A DNA stretch of 42,712 nucleotides from Planctomycetota bacterium (GTDB taxonomy: Bacteria; Planctomycetota; Planctomycetia; Pirellulales; UBA1268). Shown piece after piece: positions 24,085 through 32,524 of this stretch (position 1 is its first letter; every line of letters starts with the position of its first letter). The notes beneath the pieces were generated by a model. It made no database searches and was not told the DNA's origin. It was given only the letters and a program-made list of their open reading frames with translations. The translations under genes were made by a program, and so were the position numbers. The stretch is from contig JAGWWA010000008.1 of the NCBI GenBank assembly GCA_018970605.1, positions 1 through 42,712 of the forward strand. Reading direction: 5' to 3'.

Positions 24085-24452
24085 GCGATCCGGGCAAGCA
24101 CGCCGGCATTCGCCGGCGGAAATCGCAGTGAGGCAAGTTCCGCCACGGGTACCCAGGCAAAGGGGACGAGCGGCTCCTCGCGGTCATCGAGCGGCGTCGC
24201 GGCGAAGAACAGGATGTCGAGCGAGCCGCTGGTGGCGGGCGAGGCCGTTCGATCGAGCAGGCCGTCAATCCGCACGGCAATCCCGGCCTCCTCGAGGCAC
24301 TCGCGTGCCGCGGCGTCGGCCGGAGATTCATCCGGTTCGACCTTGCCACCGGGGAACTCGTCGAGGCCCGCCGCGTCGATGGCATCGGCGGCGCGACGGC
24401 CCACGAGCACATGGCCATGTTGCCGCACCACGGCGACGGCGATCGTGGTCAC
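24069..24452 (-). CDS. Nudix hydrolase, MutT-like
   Basis: A 127-residue Nudix protein. The Nudix box is complete: GGKVEPDESPADAAARECLEEAGI, read here as GGKVEPDES from residue 35 and RECLEEAGI from residue 49. The opening TTIAVAVVRQHGHVLVGRR and the C-terminal FAWVPVAELASLRFPPAN resemble MutT, which removes 8-oxo-dGTP from the nucleotide pool; other nucleotide substrates are possible. The start is the GTG at 24452 with TGAGG about 6 nt upstream. It follows fabI on the same strand, 51 bp away. Confidence 0.88.
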   Translation of the reverse strand: MTTIAVAVVRQHGHVLVGRRAADAIDAAGLDEFPGGKVEPDESPADAAARECLEEAGIAVRIDGLLDRTASPATSGSLDILFFAATPLDDREEPLVPFAWVPVAELASLRFPPANAGVLARIAQGGS

Positions 24453-24503
24453 GCCGGCCTCACGCAGGGTTCACTGCGGCCTCACGCTGGTCGCGCGCCG
24501 TCC

Positions 24504-25337
24504 TCACTCCTGCGCCGCCTGCTTCGGCACGAGGTCGAGGAGCCTGCCCGGCGAGCCCATCACGTTGTAGCCTGCATCGACGTGGAGGATCTCGCCCGAG
24601 ATCCCCTGCGAGTCGCGGGAGAGCAGCCAGGCGCCGGCCTTGCCGACCTCGTCGTGGGTGATGTTGCGGCCCATCGGCGACATGTGCTGGTAGAGTCCGA
24701 GCATGTCGTCCACGCCCGCGCCGCGGCCGGCGAGCGTCCGCAGCGGGCCGGCGCTGACCGCATTGACGCGGACGCCGGCGGGGCCGAGGTCGAAGGCCAT
24801 GTAGCGCATGCACATGTCGAGGGTCGCCTTGCAGACGCCCATGATGTTGTAGCCGGGCACCACTTTCTCGCCGCCGAAGTAGGTGAGGGTGAGGATCGAC
24901 GAGTCTTTGGAGAGGAAGCCGCGGGAGAGCCGGCCGACGGCCAGCAGGCTGTAGGCGCTCGTTTCCATGGCGACGCGGAAGCCCTCGCGGCTGCAGTTGG
25001 TGGTTTCGCCCTTGAGGTCCTCGAGCGGTGCGAAGGCGATCGAGTGGAGCAGGAAGTCGATCGTGCCAAACTCCTGCTTGCCGCGATCCATGACGGCGGC
25101 GATCTGGTCGTCGCTCGACACGTCCATGGGCACGAGGAACTTGGCATTGGGTTCGGGGTCGGTGAGCAGGGCGACGCGGCGGCGGTTTCGTTGCCGTTCG
25201 TCGTCGGGGCGATCGGGGAGGTGGGTGAAGCCGATCTGGCCGCCCTCGGCCATGATGATCTTGGCGATTGCCCAGGCGATCGAATGATCGTTGGCCACGC
25301 CGAGCACGAGGCCCTTCATTCCGTCGAACCTGCCCAT
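24504..25337 (-). CDS. fabI: Enoyl-[acyl-carrier-protein] reductase FabI
   Basis: A 277-residue FabI, which performs the last reduction in each round of fatty acid elongation. The start MKGLVLGVANDHSIAWAIAK carries the FabI nucleotide-binding pattern. The catalytic tyrosine and lysine are in PGYNIMGVCKATLD (Tyr-x6-Lys). The substrate loop RTLAGRGAGVDDML and the late GISGEILHVDAGYNVMG are typical. The ATG at 25337 has GGAG about 9 nt upstream; an upstream in-frame ATG at 25364 is less supported. It is probably co-transcribed with the Nudix gene. Confidence 0.95.
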   Translation of the reverse strand: MGRFDGMKGLVLGVANDHSIAWAIAKIIMAEGGQIGFTHLPDRPDDERQRNRRRVALLTDPEPNAKFLVPMDVSSDDQIAAVMDRGKQEFGTIDFLLHSIAFAPLEDLKGETTNCSREGFRVAMETSAYSLLAVGRLSRGFLSKDSSILTLTYFGGEKVVPGYNIMGVCKATLDMCMRYMAFDLGPAGVRVNAVSAGPLRTLAGRGAGVDDMLGLYQHMSPMGRNITHDEVGKAGAWLLSRDSQGISGEILHVDAGYNVMGSPGRLLDLVPKQAAQE

Positions 25338-25496
25338 CGAGTCGTCTCCAGAAGCGAGGTGCAAAAAGCGAGTCCGGCCGCGTGGCGGCGCCGCGCAGCC
25401 GGTTTCGAGCGCGGAATGTAGCGGTTGGTCGCGAATCCCTGCAACGCGGCGTCGTGGGGTCGGCTGTGGCGTCGCCGCGGCGGTGGGGCCGCACCC

Positions 25497-25525
25497 TTGT
25501 CGGAGCGGTGCGTGGTGGGTAAAAA
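25497..25525 (+). promoter_or_regulatory. Candidate promoter of tRNA-Lys
   Basis: TTGTCG at 25497-25502 and TAAAAA at 25520-25525 are 17 bp apart, about 10 nt before the mature tRNA 5' end. The six-A run is exceptional in this GC-rich context. Confidence 0.45.
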
Positions 25526-25534
25526 AGCGTCCTA

Positions 25535-25608
25535 GCCCCGTTAGCTCAATTGGTCAGAGCATCTGACTCTTAATCAGAGGGTTCTTGGTTCGAGTCCAAG
25601 ACGGGGCA
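25535..25608 (+). tRNA. tRNA-Lys (anticodon CUU)
   Basis: A complete 74-nt cloverleaf. Acceptor arms GCCCCGT and ACGGGGC pair. The D arm is GCTC/GAGC. The anticodon arm is TCTGA-CTCTTAA-TCAGA with anticodon CTT. The T arm is CTTGG-TTCGAGT-CCAAG, and the discriminator is A. CCA is not encoded. The anticodon reads AAG lysine codons. Confidence 0.97.
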
Positions 25609-26137
25609 CTCGCTCTATTCGCCGGCGGTTGCTGGCTTGTCGGCTCCTGTGGGACAGGCTTGAACCGGGCCCGTTGCAATGCTCCCGCACCCGGCCGGAG
25701 ACATGCTCGGCGCCGGTGGGAATGGTGTCCGACCTACCTGCGGTGTGTGAGTTCTCTTCTCAAACGCTTCGGAGCGACCGCTGCGTGGCACACGTCGCAC
25801 CGGCTTCTGAGCGTGCCTCCGGCCGGCTGCTCCTCCCCCAGAGTTCAGTCGATCGAAAGGTGAACCGTGAAGACACACAGGTTGAAAACCTGTGCTACGG
25901 GGGTGGGGGCGAGGGGCTGCCCGTGCCCGGGAGCAGGCGTTGCTGACAAGCGCAGCCAGGATGGCGGAGCGCAGTCAGCATCGAGCGAGCGGAGGGCAGG
26001 ATGCCCGTAGCGAGCGTCCGGCGATGGGCATGGGCAGCCCCTCGCCACGCGGCGGAGTCAGTGTGTGCCCCCATCGCTTACGCGCCCGTGGTGTCGCTCG
26101 AGCCTGCGTCACGATCCGTTCCAGGAGCCCGGCCCCC
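25609..26137. other. Long intergenic region with one family-B palindrome
   Basis: Between tRNA-Lys and the small membrane protein gene I see no credible coding frame. Positions 25876-25901 hold the palindrome CACAGGTTGAAAACCTGTG followed by CTACGGG (family B, also at 36572 and 36654). The rest is rich in short imperfect inverted repeats. Confidence 0.5.
25876..25901 (+). repeat. Family-B intergenic palindrome
   Basis: CACAGGTTGAAAACCTGTG, then CTACGGG. The arms CACAGGTT and AACCTGTG are perfectly complementary. Related copies are at 36572-36599 and 36654-36677. Confidence 0.7.
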
Positions 26138-26278
26138 ATGCCGTCCGGATTCTGGCTGATCCTCACGATCGCGGTCGTGGCTGGCTTCGCCGTGATGCTT
26201 GGGAAGCCGACCGGCCGAAAGCAGCGTTCATCGAAGCCCTGGCGGGGGCAGGTCAAGCCGCCGCCACCACCGCCTTGA
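26138..26278 (+). CDS. Possible small single-pass membrane protein (46 aa)
   Basis: The short frame encodes an N-terminal hydrophobic helix (FWLILTIAVVAGFAVML) followed by a basic segment and a Pro-rich end (six prolines). AGGAG lies 10 nt before the ATG. The amphipathic layout and ribosome-binding site make it credible, but no family is recognised and it could be chance. It precedes the PIN-PhoH gene by 180 bp. ATTCCG and CGGAAT at 26395-26410 form a small hairpin in that gap. Confidence 0.4.
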   Translation: MPSGFWLILTIAVVAGFAVMLGKPTGRKQRSSKPWRGQVKPPPPPP

Positions 26279-26458
26279 TCTCGGCGACAGGCTTCGAAGG
26301 CCCCGGGCAGCACTCGCGGCTCACGGAAAACTCACACGGTCCGCTGGAAGCACCCGGGAAATCGGCCTGCCGCCCGGGGGGCGGGGGGCGTACCATTCCG
26401 GTGGCGGAATGCGGTGCGGCGCTGCAGGGATCGCCGCGGATCGTTCACCGGAGGAACG

Positions 26459-27786
26459 ATGACCGACTCCCGATCCAAGCTCTTCGTTCTCGACACCAAC
26501 GTCATTCTTCACGACAGCGGCTGCCTGCGGAAGTTCGCCGAGCACGATGTCGCCGTGCCGATCACCGTGCTCGAGGAACTCGACCAGTTCAAGCGCGGCA
26601 ACGAAGACATCCACTTCCAGGCCCGCGAGTTCCTCCGGCGGCTCGACGCCCTCACCGGCGACGTGCTCTCCCGCGAGGGCAGCCCGCTCGGCGACGGACT
26701 CGGCTCGATCCGCGTGGTGCTCGGCCGGGGCTCGGCGCCGCGGCTCGACGACGCCTTCCTGCAGGACACGCCCGACCATCGGATTCTCCGCACCACGCTG
26801 GCGATCCAGGCCGAGGAGGCGCCGCGGCAGGTGGTGCTCGTGTCGAAAGACACCAATCTGCGGATGAAGGCCAAGTCGCTCGGCATCAACGCCCAGGACT
26901 ACAAGTCGGACAAGGTGCAGGGATTCGACAAGCTCTATTCGGGCCGCCGCGTGATCGAGGGACTCGCCTCGGAGACGATCGACCACCTCTACGCCAACGG
27001 CGGCGTGCTTCCGGCGGGCATGCTGCCGCTGCCACAGGCTCCCGTGGCGAACGAGAACTTCGTGCTCCGCAACGGCAGCAAGTCGGCGCTCGCCACCTAC
27101 CGCCGCGGCGACGACGCCTTCCACCGCGTCGAGAAGCTCACCTGCTATGGCATCACTCCCCGGAATGCAGAGCAGTCGTTCGCCCTGAAGGCGCTGATGG
27201 ACGACTCGATCCGGCTCGTCACGCTCGCCGGCAGCGCCGGCACCGGCAAGACGCTCCTGGCGCTGGCGGCGGCGCTCGAGTGCCGCCAGAAGTACCGGCA
27301 GATCATGCTCGCCCGGCCCGTGGTGCCGCTCTCCAATCGCGACCTTGGATTCCTGCCAGGTGACATCGCCGACAAGCTCGATCCCTACATGCAGCCGCTG
27401 TACGACAACCTCACCGTGATCCGCCACCAGTGCGGCGACGACACGCAGGCCGCCCAGCGGATCAACGACATGCGGGAGTCGGAGAAGCTCGTGATCACGC
27501 CGCTGGCCTACATCCGCGGCCGCAGCCTGCAGCGGATGTTTTTCATCGTGGATGAGGCGCAGAACCTCACGCCCCACGAGGTGAAGACGATCATCACTCG
27601 GGCCGGTGAGGGGACGAAGATCGTGTTCACCGGCGACGTGGCCCAGATCGATCAGCCCTACCTCGACGCCTTGTCCAACGGGCTCAGTTATCTGATTCAC
27701 CGGATGACCGGTCAGCCGCTCTACGCGCACGTGACGCTGGAGAAGGGAGAACGGTCGGAACTTGCCGACCTGGCGAGTGCGCTGTT

Positions 27787-27790
<4 letters not shown>
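26459..27790 (+). CDS. PIN domain-PhoH family ATPase (PhoH2-like)
   Basis: A 443-residue two-domain protein. The N-terminal PIN nuclease domain (about 1-150) has acidic sites at Asp12 ([10 protein letters not shown]), [10 protein letters not shown] and [13 protein letters not shown]. The C-terminal PhoH domain has Walker A GSAGTGKT near residue 258 and Walker [10 protein letters not shown] near residue 361, then FTGDVAQID. Studied PhoH2 proteins unwind and cleave RNA. GGAGG is 4-5 nt before the ATG at 26459. The stop overlaps the galK start (GTGA), giving a two-gene unit without obvious functional sense. Confidence 0.93.
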
Positions 27791-28893
<1,103 letters not shown>

Positions 28894-28922
28894 CGCACCG
28901 GAGAGAAAAGTGGCTTGCGCGA

Positions 28923-30890
28923 CTATCGGCCGTCGCTGGATGGAATCACCGGCGGATGGCTTCCCGTCAGCGTGATCGCGAGCCGCGGACCGGCGATGGT
29001 CGGATCGGTTCGCAGGAACTGCGAAAAAATCATGCCGTCCCCCGGCCACTCCCGCGTGGCTGCAAGCCGGGCCCGCACCCAGACGCTCGTCCCGCCAGCG
29101 ACGAAGGCCGTGATGTCGCGGACCGGATGGTCGAAGCCGCCGCGGCCCGCCTCGAGTTGGGCGAGCGTGGTCCAGGTTTCCCCGTCGGGCGACACGTCGA
29201 GGCCGGCACGGGCTCCCGGGTCGTAGGGAAACGGATCGCCCGTAGTCCAGACGGCGAGTCCGGCCATGAGCGAGGCCGACTGGATCGCGAACGGCGCATC
29301 GAACCTCAGGACGACGCTGCCTTCGCGGCCGGGAACCGTGGGGCGGATGAATCTCGTCGACCCCGCGACGCGCTCCGTATAGGCCTCGGCATCGGTCATC
29401 GAGACCACGAACTGCCGCCAGCGGTCGTCGAGCAGGTTGAACTCCGTGCGTCGATAGGGCGGCATTCGCCAGGCCACCTGCGCCGGAGCCGCCAGTCGTC
29501 GCCCGGCCGCATCGATCGGGCCTCGCGCCGACCCGACGAGTTCGAGACGGTAGTCCCCCTCGGCGGCCGTGATGGCATCGAGACCCGACAGTTTCCAGCT
29601 GCGGCCGTTGCCGGTCACCGTCAGCGCATCGGTGGCGATCGGCTCGCCGCCGCGCGTGAGACGGAAGTCCCGGGCGGAGAGTTCGGTGATCTCTGAGTCG
29701 AAGTCGAGGGCGGCCCAGGCGAGCGGTTCGGTGCGGCCGTTTGAGATCGAGTGAAACGCCGCCGTGGGCCCTCGGCTGGAGACCGATGGCGGCGCACCGG
29801 CCCACCACGCGGCCATGCCCAGGGCTGCAGCCGCCGTGGCGAGGCCCGCCATGCGGCCCACGGAACCGATTCCCCCGGGGCGGGCGGCGATTGGCTGTCC
29901 GGCGAGCAACCGCTCGAGGTCGTCGGCGAGGAGATCGGCAGACGCGTAGCGTTGTTGGGGCGACTTCGCGAGGCATGTCGCCGCGATCGCGGCGAGGCTC
30001 CGACCTGTCGCGGGCTCGCGAACGGCGAGCGGCACCGGCCGCGTCTCCCGCACCACCCGCGCCGTCTCGACGAGCGATAGCCGCGAGACGTCGTATGGCA
30101 GGCGGCCGGTCAGGAGTTCGTGGAGGATCACGCCGAGCGAGTAGACGTCGCTCCGCGGATCGACGTGCCCGCCGGCGAACTGCTCGGGGCTCATGTACTG
30201 CCGTGTGCCGACGCATTGGCCGGTCTCCGTCATCGCCGTGGCCGAGTCGAGATCCTCGGCGATCTTGGCGACCCCGAAGTCGATCACCCGCGGCCGACCG
30301 TCGCTGCCGACGAGGACGTTGCCGGGCTTGAGGTCGCGGTGCACGACGCCGACCTCGTGACCGTGGCCCACGGCCCGGCACACGTCGGCGAACAGCATCA
30401 GCCGTTCTCGGATGCCCAGCCCGCGATGCTCGCAGAAACGGACGAGCGGCGCTGCGTCGGGGATCAACTCCATCACAAAGTACGGTGTCGGGCCTGCAGG
30501 CCCGTCGAGCATGCCCGCCGAGTGGATGCGCGCGATCCCCGGGTGCCCGAGGCGGCCAAGCACGTCGGCCTCGCGGGTGAAGCGGGCGACGGCGCCCGGC
30601 GAACGGGGCCCCGGGCGGATGGTCTTCAGGGCCACCGGCCGCGAAGGTGCACGCTGACGACCGAGGTAGACCCGGCCCATGCCTCCCTGGCCGATCACCG
30701 CCTCGATTCGCACGTCGCCGACGTCACTGCCGACAAGAGGGTCGGCCTCCCATTCGTCGGCGGCGTGGAGGCCAAACCCGGTGTCTCGTCGCGAGAGACC
30801 GGCCGACGACGCTGCCGTGTCGGCGCCGGGCGGCTGACTGGCCGCACCGGCGTGCGGTGGCGCGACTGGCGACTCGCGGTCGTCGGGCAC
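28923..30890 (-). CDS. Membrane Ser/Thr protein kinase with outer sensory domain
   Basis: A 655-residue Hanks-type kinase. After a 55-residue flexible N-terminus, the kinase domain has GQGGMGRVYLG (67-77), catalytic Lys89, HRDLKPGN (184-191) with Asp186, DFGVAK from Asp204, and SPEQ. All key residues are present. One membrane helix follows (about 346-365). About 290 outer residues then appear beta-rich (QVAWRMPPYRRTEFNL, SVVLRFDAPFAIQSAS, WTTLAQLEAGRGG), resembling discoidin/galactose-binding-like folds. The start is the GTG at 30890 with GGAGGG 8 nt upstream. A LuxR-type response regulator lies 55 bp upstream on the same strand, which suggests a joint signalling unit. Confidence 0.92.
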   Translation of the reverse strand: MPDDRESPVAPPHAGAASQPPGADTAASSAGLSRRDTGFGLHAADEWEADPLVGSDVGDVRIEAVIGQGGMGRVYLGRQRAPSRPVALKTIRPGPRSPGAVARFTREADVLGRLGHPGIARIHSAGMLDGPAGPTPYFVMELIPDAAPLVRFCEHRGLGIRERLMLFADVCRAVGHGHEVGVVHRDLKPGNVLVGSDGRPRVIDFGVAKIAEDLDSATAMTETGQCVGTRQYMSPEQFAGGHVDPRSDVYSLGVILHELLTGRLPYDVSRLSLVETARVVRETRPVPLAVREPATGRSLAAIAATCLAKSPQQRYASADLLADDLERLLAGQPIAARPGGIGSVGRMAGLATAAAALGMAAWWAGAPPSVSSRGPTAAFHSISNGRTEPLAWAALDFDSEITELSARDFRLTRGGEPIATDALTVTGNGRSWKLSGLDAITAAEGDYRLELVGSARGPIDAAGRRLAAPAQVAWRMPPYRRTEFNLLDDRWRQFVVSMTDAEAYTERVAGSTRFIRPTVPGREGSVVLRFDAPFAIQSASLMAGLAVWTTGDPFPYDPGARAGLDVSPDGETWTTLAQLEAGRGGFDHPVRDITAFVAGGTSVWVRARLAATREWPGDGMIFSQFLRTDPTIAGPRLAITLTGSHPPVIPSSDGR

Positions 30891-30945
30891 GCGACTGTCC
30901 CTCCACGACGCCGGTCAGGCCGGCGGCTGTTTCGTCATCCGTCGC

Positions 30946-31587
30946 TCAGGCGATGCCTTGCCGCAGCGCCCAGACCGCCGCCTGGGTGCGATCGTTGAGC
31001 GACGTTTTCCGGAGCAGATTTTGGACGTGCTCCTTCACCGTCTCAACCGAGATCTCCAGCGAGTCGGCGATCTCCTGGTTGGAAAGCCCCATCGCGACCA
31101 GCCTCAGCACCTGCGTCTCCCGCGGTGTCAGCGGGATCCCTCCGCTGACCGCAGCATCCCGTTTGGCCATCGAACTCGCCATCCGCTTGAGTTCCCCGGC
31201 CCGCGAGGGAGGGGATCCATCGGCGGCACCGGTGACCGCGGCGATCAACTCGGCGCGGGAGGCTGTCTTGAGCAGGTAGTCGTGGGCACCGGCCGACACG
31301 GCACGGGCGACGTAGGTGGGGTTGTCGAAGGCCGACAGCATCACCACCTTCGTGCCTGGCACCGCCGCTCGCAGCCGCTTCACCGCGTCGAGCGAGTCCC
31401 CGCTCTCCAGCAGGACATCGAGGAGGATCACATCGGGCTTGAGCTTACGAGCCTGCTTCAGCGCCTCGTCGGTCGACGAGGCATCTCCGCAGACCCGGAC
31501 GGCGGAGTCCTTGAAAACGCTCTGCAGACCGTGCTTGATGATGTCGTGGTCATCGACGACGAGAACTTTGACTGCCATGGGGGGCAT
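30946..31587 (-). CDS. NarL/LuxR-type response regulator
   Basis: A 213-residue protein with a receiver domain (residues about 6-122) and a C-terminal LuxR-type HTH (about 152-210). In the receiver, acidic Asp12-Asp13, phosphoacceptor Asp57, Ser85 and Lys107 are all in place. The HTH reads LTPRETQVLRLVAMGLSNQE. It should be a working transcription factor. No histidine kinase is next to it; a Ser/Thr kinase gene follows after 55 bp. The start is ambiguous: ATG 31587 (AGG 5 nt upstream), ATG 31578 or GTG 31593. Confidence 0.93.
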   Translation of the reverse strand: MPPMAVKVLVVDDHDIIKHGLQSVFKDSAVRVCGDASSTDEALKQARKLKPDVILLDVLLESGDSLDAVKRLRAAVPGTKVVMLSAFDNPTYVARAVSAGAHDYLLKTASRAELIAAVTGAADGSPPSRAGELKRMASSMAKRDAAVSGGIPLTPRETQVLRLVAMGLSNQEIADSLEISVETVKEHVQNLLRKTSLNDRTQAAVWALRQGIA

Positions 31588-31782
31588 CGTCACCTACCCC
31601 GGGGGAGATGTCAACTTTTATGATCGTGCGGACAGTCCTCGTGCCAGTATGGTGGTGTGATCGACCACCGGCGGGGAGTCGAAGAACATCGGCTGCGGGA
31701 ACTGGCTCCGCCGGGGGCAGCGCAATCTCGCGGATAAGTGCACTGGTTCGGCGATGCGCCAGAGGGTGAGGCAGAGACAGCC

Positions 31783-32514
31783 ATGACCATCCCCCGCATT
31801 CTTCGTGAAGGCTCCGGCGTGGTGGCGGTTCTCAAGCCGTTCGGCCTCGCGACTCAGGCACCTCCCGGGATCGAGTCGGTGGAGCGGTGGCTTCGCGGCC
31901 GACTCGGCAGGGATGCCACGGGCTACCTGGGAGTGCCGCATCGGCTTGACCGGGCGGTGTCGGGGGTGGTGCTCATGGCGGCGACGCCGAGGGCTGCGCG
32001 GAAGCTCTCCCGTCAGTTCGAGCGACGGGAGATCGTGAAGACGTACCTGGCGGTCGTGGCCCCGACCGCGGACGCGGCGGCAGGGGCGCATGCCGCAGAG
32101 CCGGCCGAAGCGGTGCCTGCCGCGGTTGCCGTCGTCTGGCGGGACTTCCTCCGCAAAAACCCCGAACAGGCGCGGAGCGAGATCGTCGAGCCTGAGTCGC
32201 CGCACTCGAGGGAGGCCGTCACGCAGGTGTCGTGCATCGACCGCCGGAGCGACGACGGAGGCACGCGGCTCCTGCACTTCGTGCCTTTGACCGGACGCAT
32301 GCACCAGCTCCGCCTGCAGGCGGCGAGCCGCGGCCTGCCGATCGTTGGCGACGAACTGTATGGCGGTCCTCCGCTCGGCGAAGGGGATGCGCGGGAGCGA
32401 CCGATCCTGCTCCATGCCTGGAGGATCGCGTACGCCGATCCCGACACGGGTGAACGCGTCACCATCGACGCCCCGTTGCCGGACCACTGGCCGGAGTGGG
32501 CCAGGCCAGACTGA
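31783..32514 (+). CDS. RluA-family pseudouridine synthase
   Basis: A 243-residue RluA-type enzyme. The catalytic motif is HRLDRAVSGVVLMA, with the nucleophilic Asp. FERREIVKTYLAVV and LTGRMHQLRLQAASRGLPIVGDELYGG are conserved. There is an insert of about 25 Ala/Glu/Pro residues (ADAAAGAHAAEPAEA). No S4 domain is present, so it is probably a tRNA- or rRNA-modifying member of the short type; the target site is unknown. The ATG at 31783 is preferred. The gene is divergent from the response regulator and convergent with the glycosyltransferase gene, 10 bp away. Confidence 0.88.
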   Translation: MTIPRILREGSGVVAVLKPFGLATQAPPGIESVERWLRGRLGRDATGYLGVPHRLDRAVSGVVLMAATPRAARKLSRQFERREIVKTYLAVVAPTADAAAGAHAAEPAEAVPAAVAVVWRDFLRKNPEQARSEIVEPESPHSREAVTQVSCIDRRSDDGGTRLLHFVPLTGRMHQLRLQAASRGLPIVGDELYGGPPLGEGDARERPILLHAWRIAYADPDTGERVTIDAPLPDHWPEWARPD

Positions 32515-32524
32515 GCGATGGTCG

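Noticed and set aside
26321-27730. 469-codon open frame antisense to the PIN-PhoH gene
   Set aside because: It is a shadow of the PhoH frame and its residue composition is typical of antisense translation.
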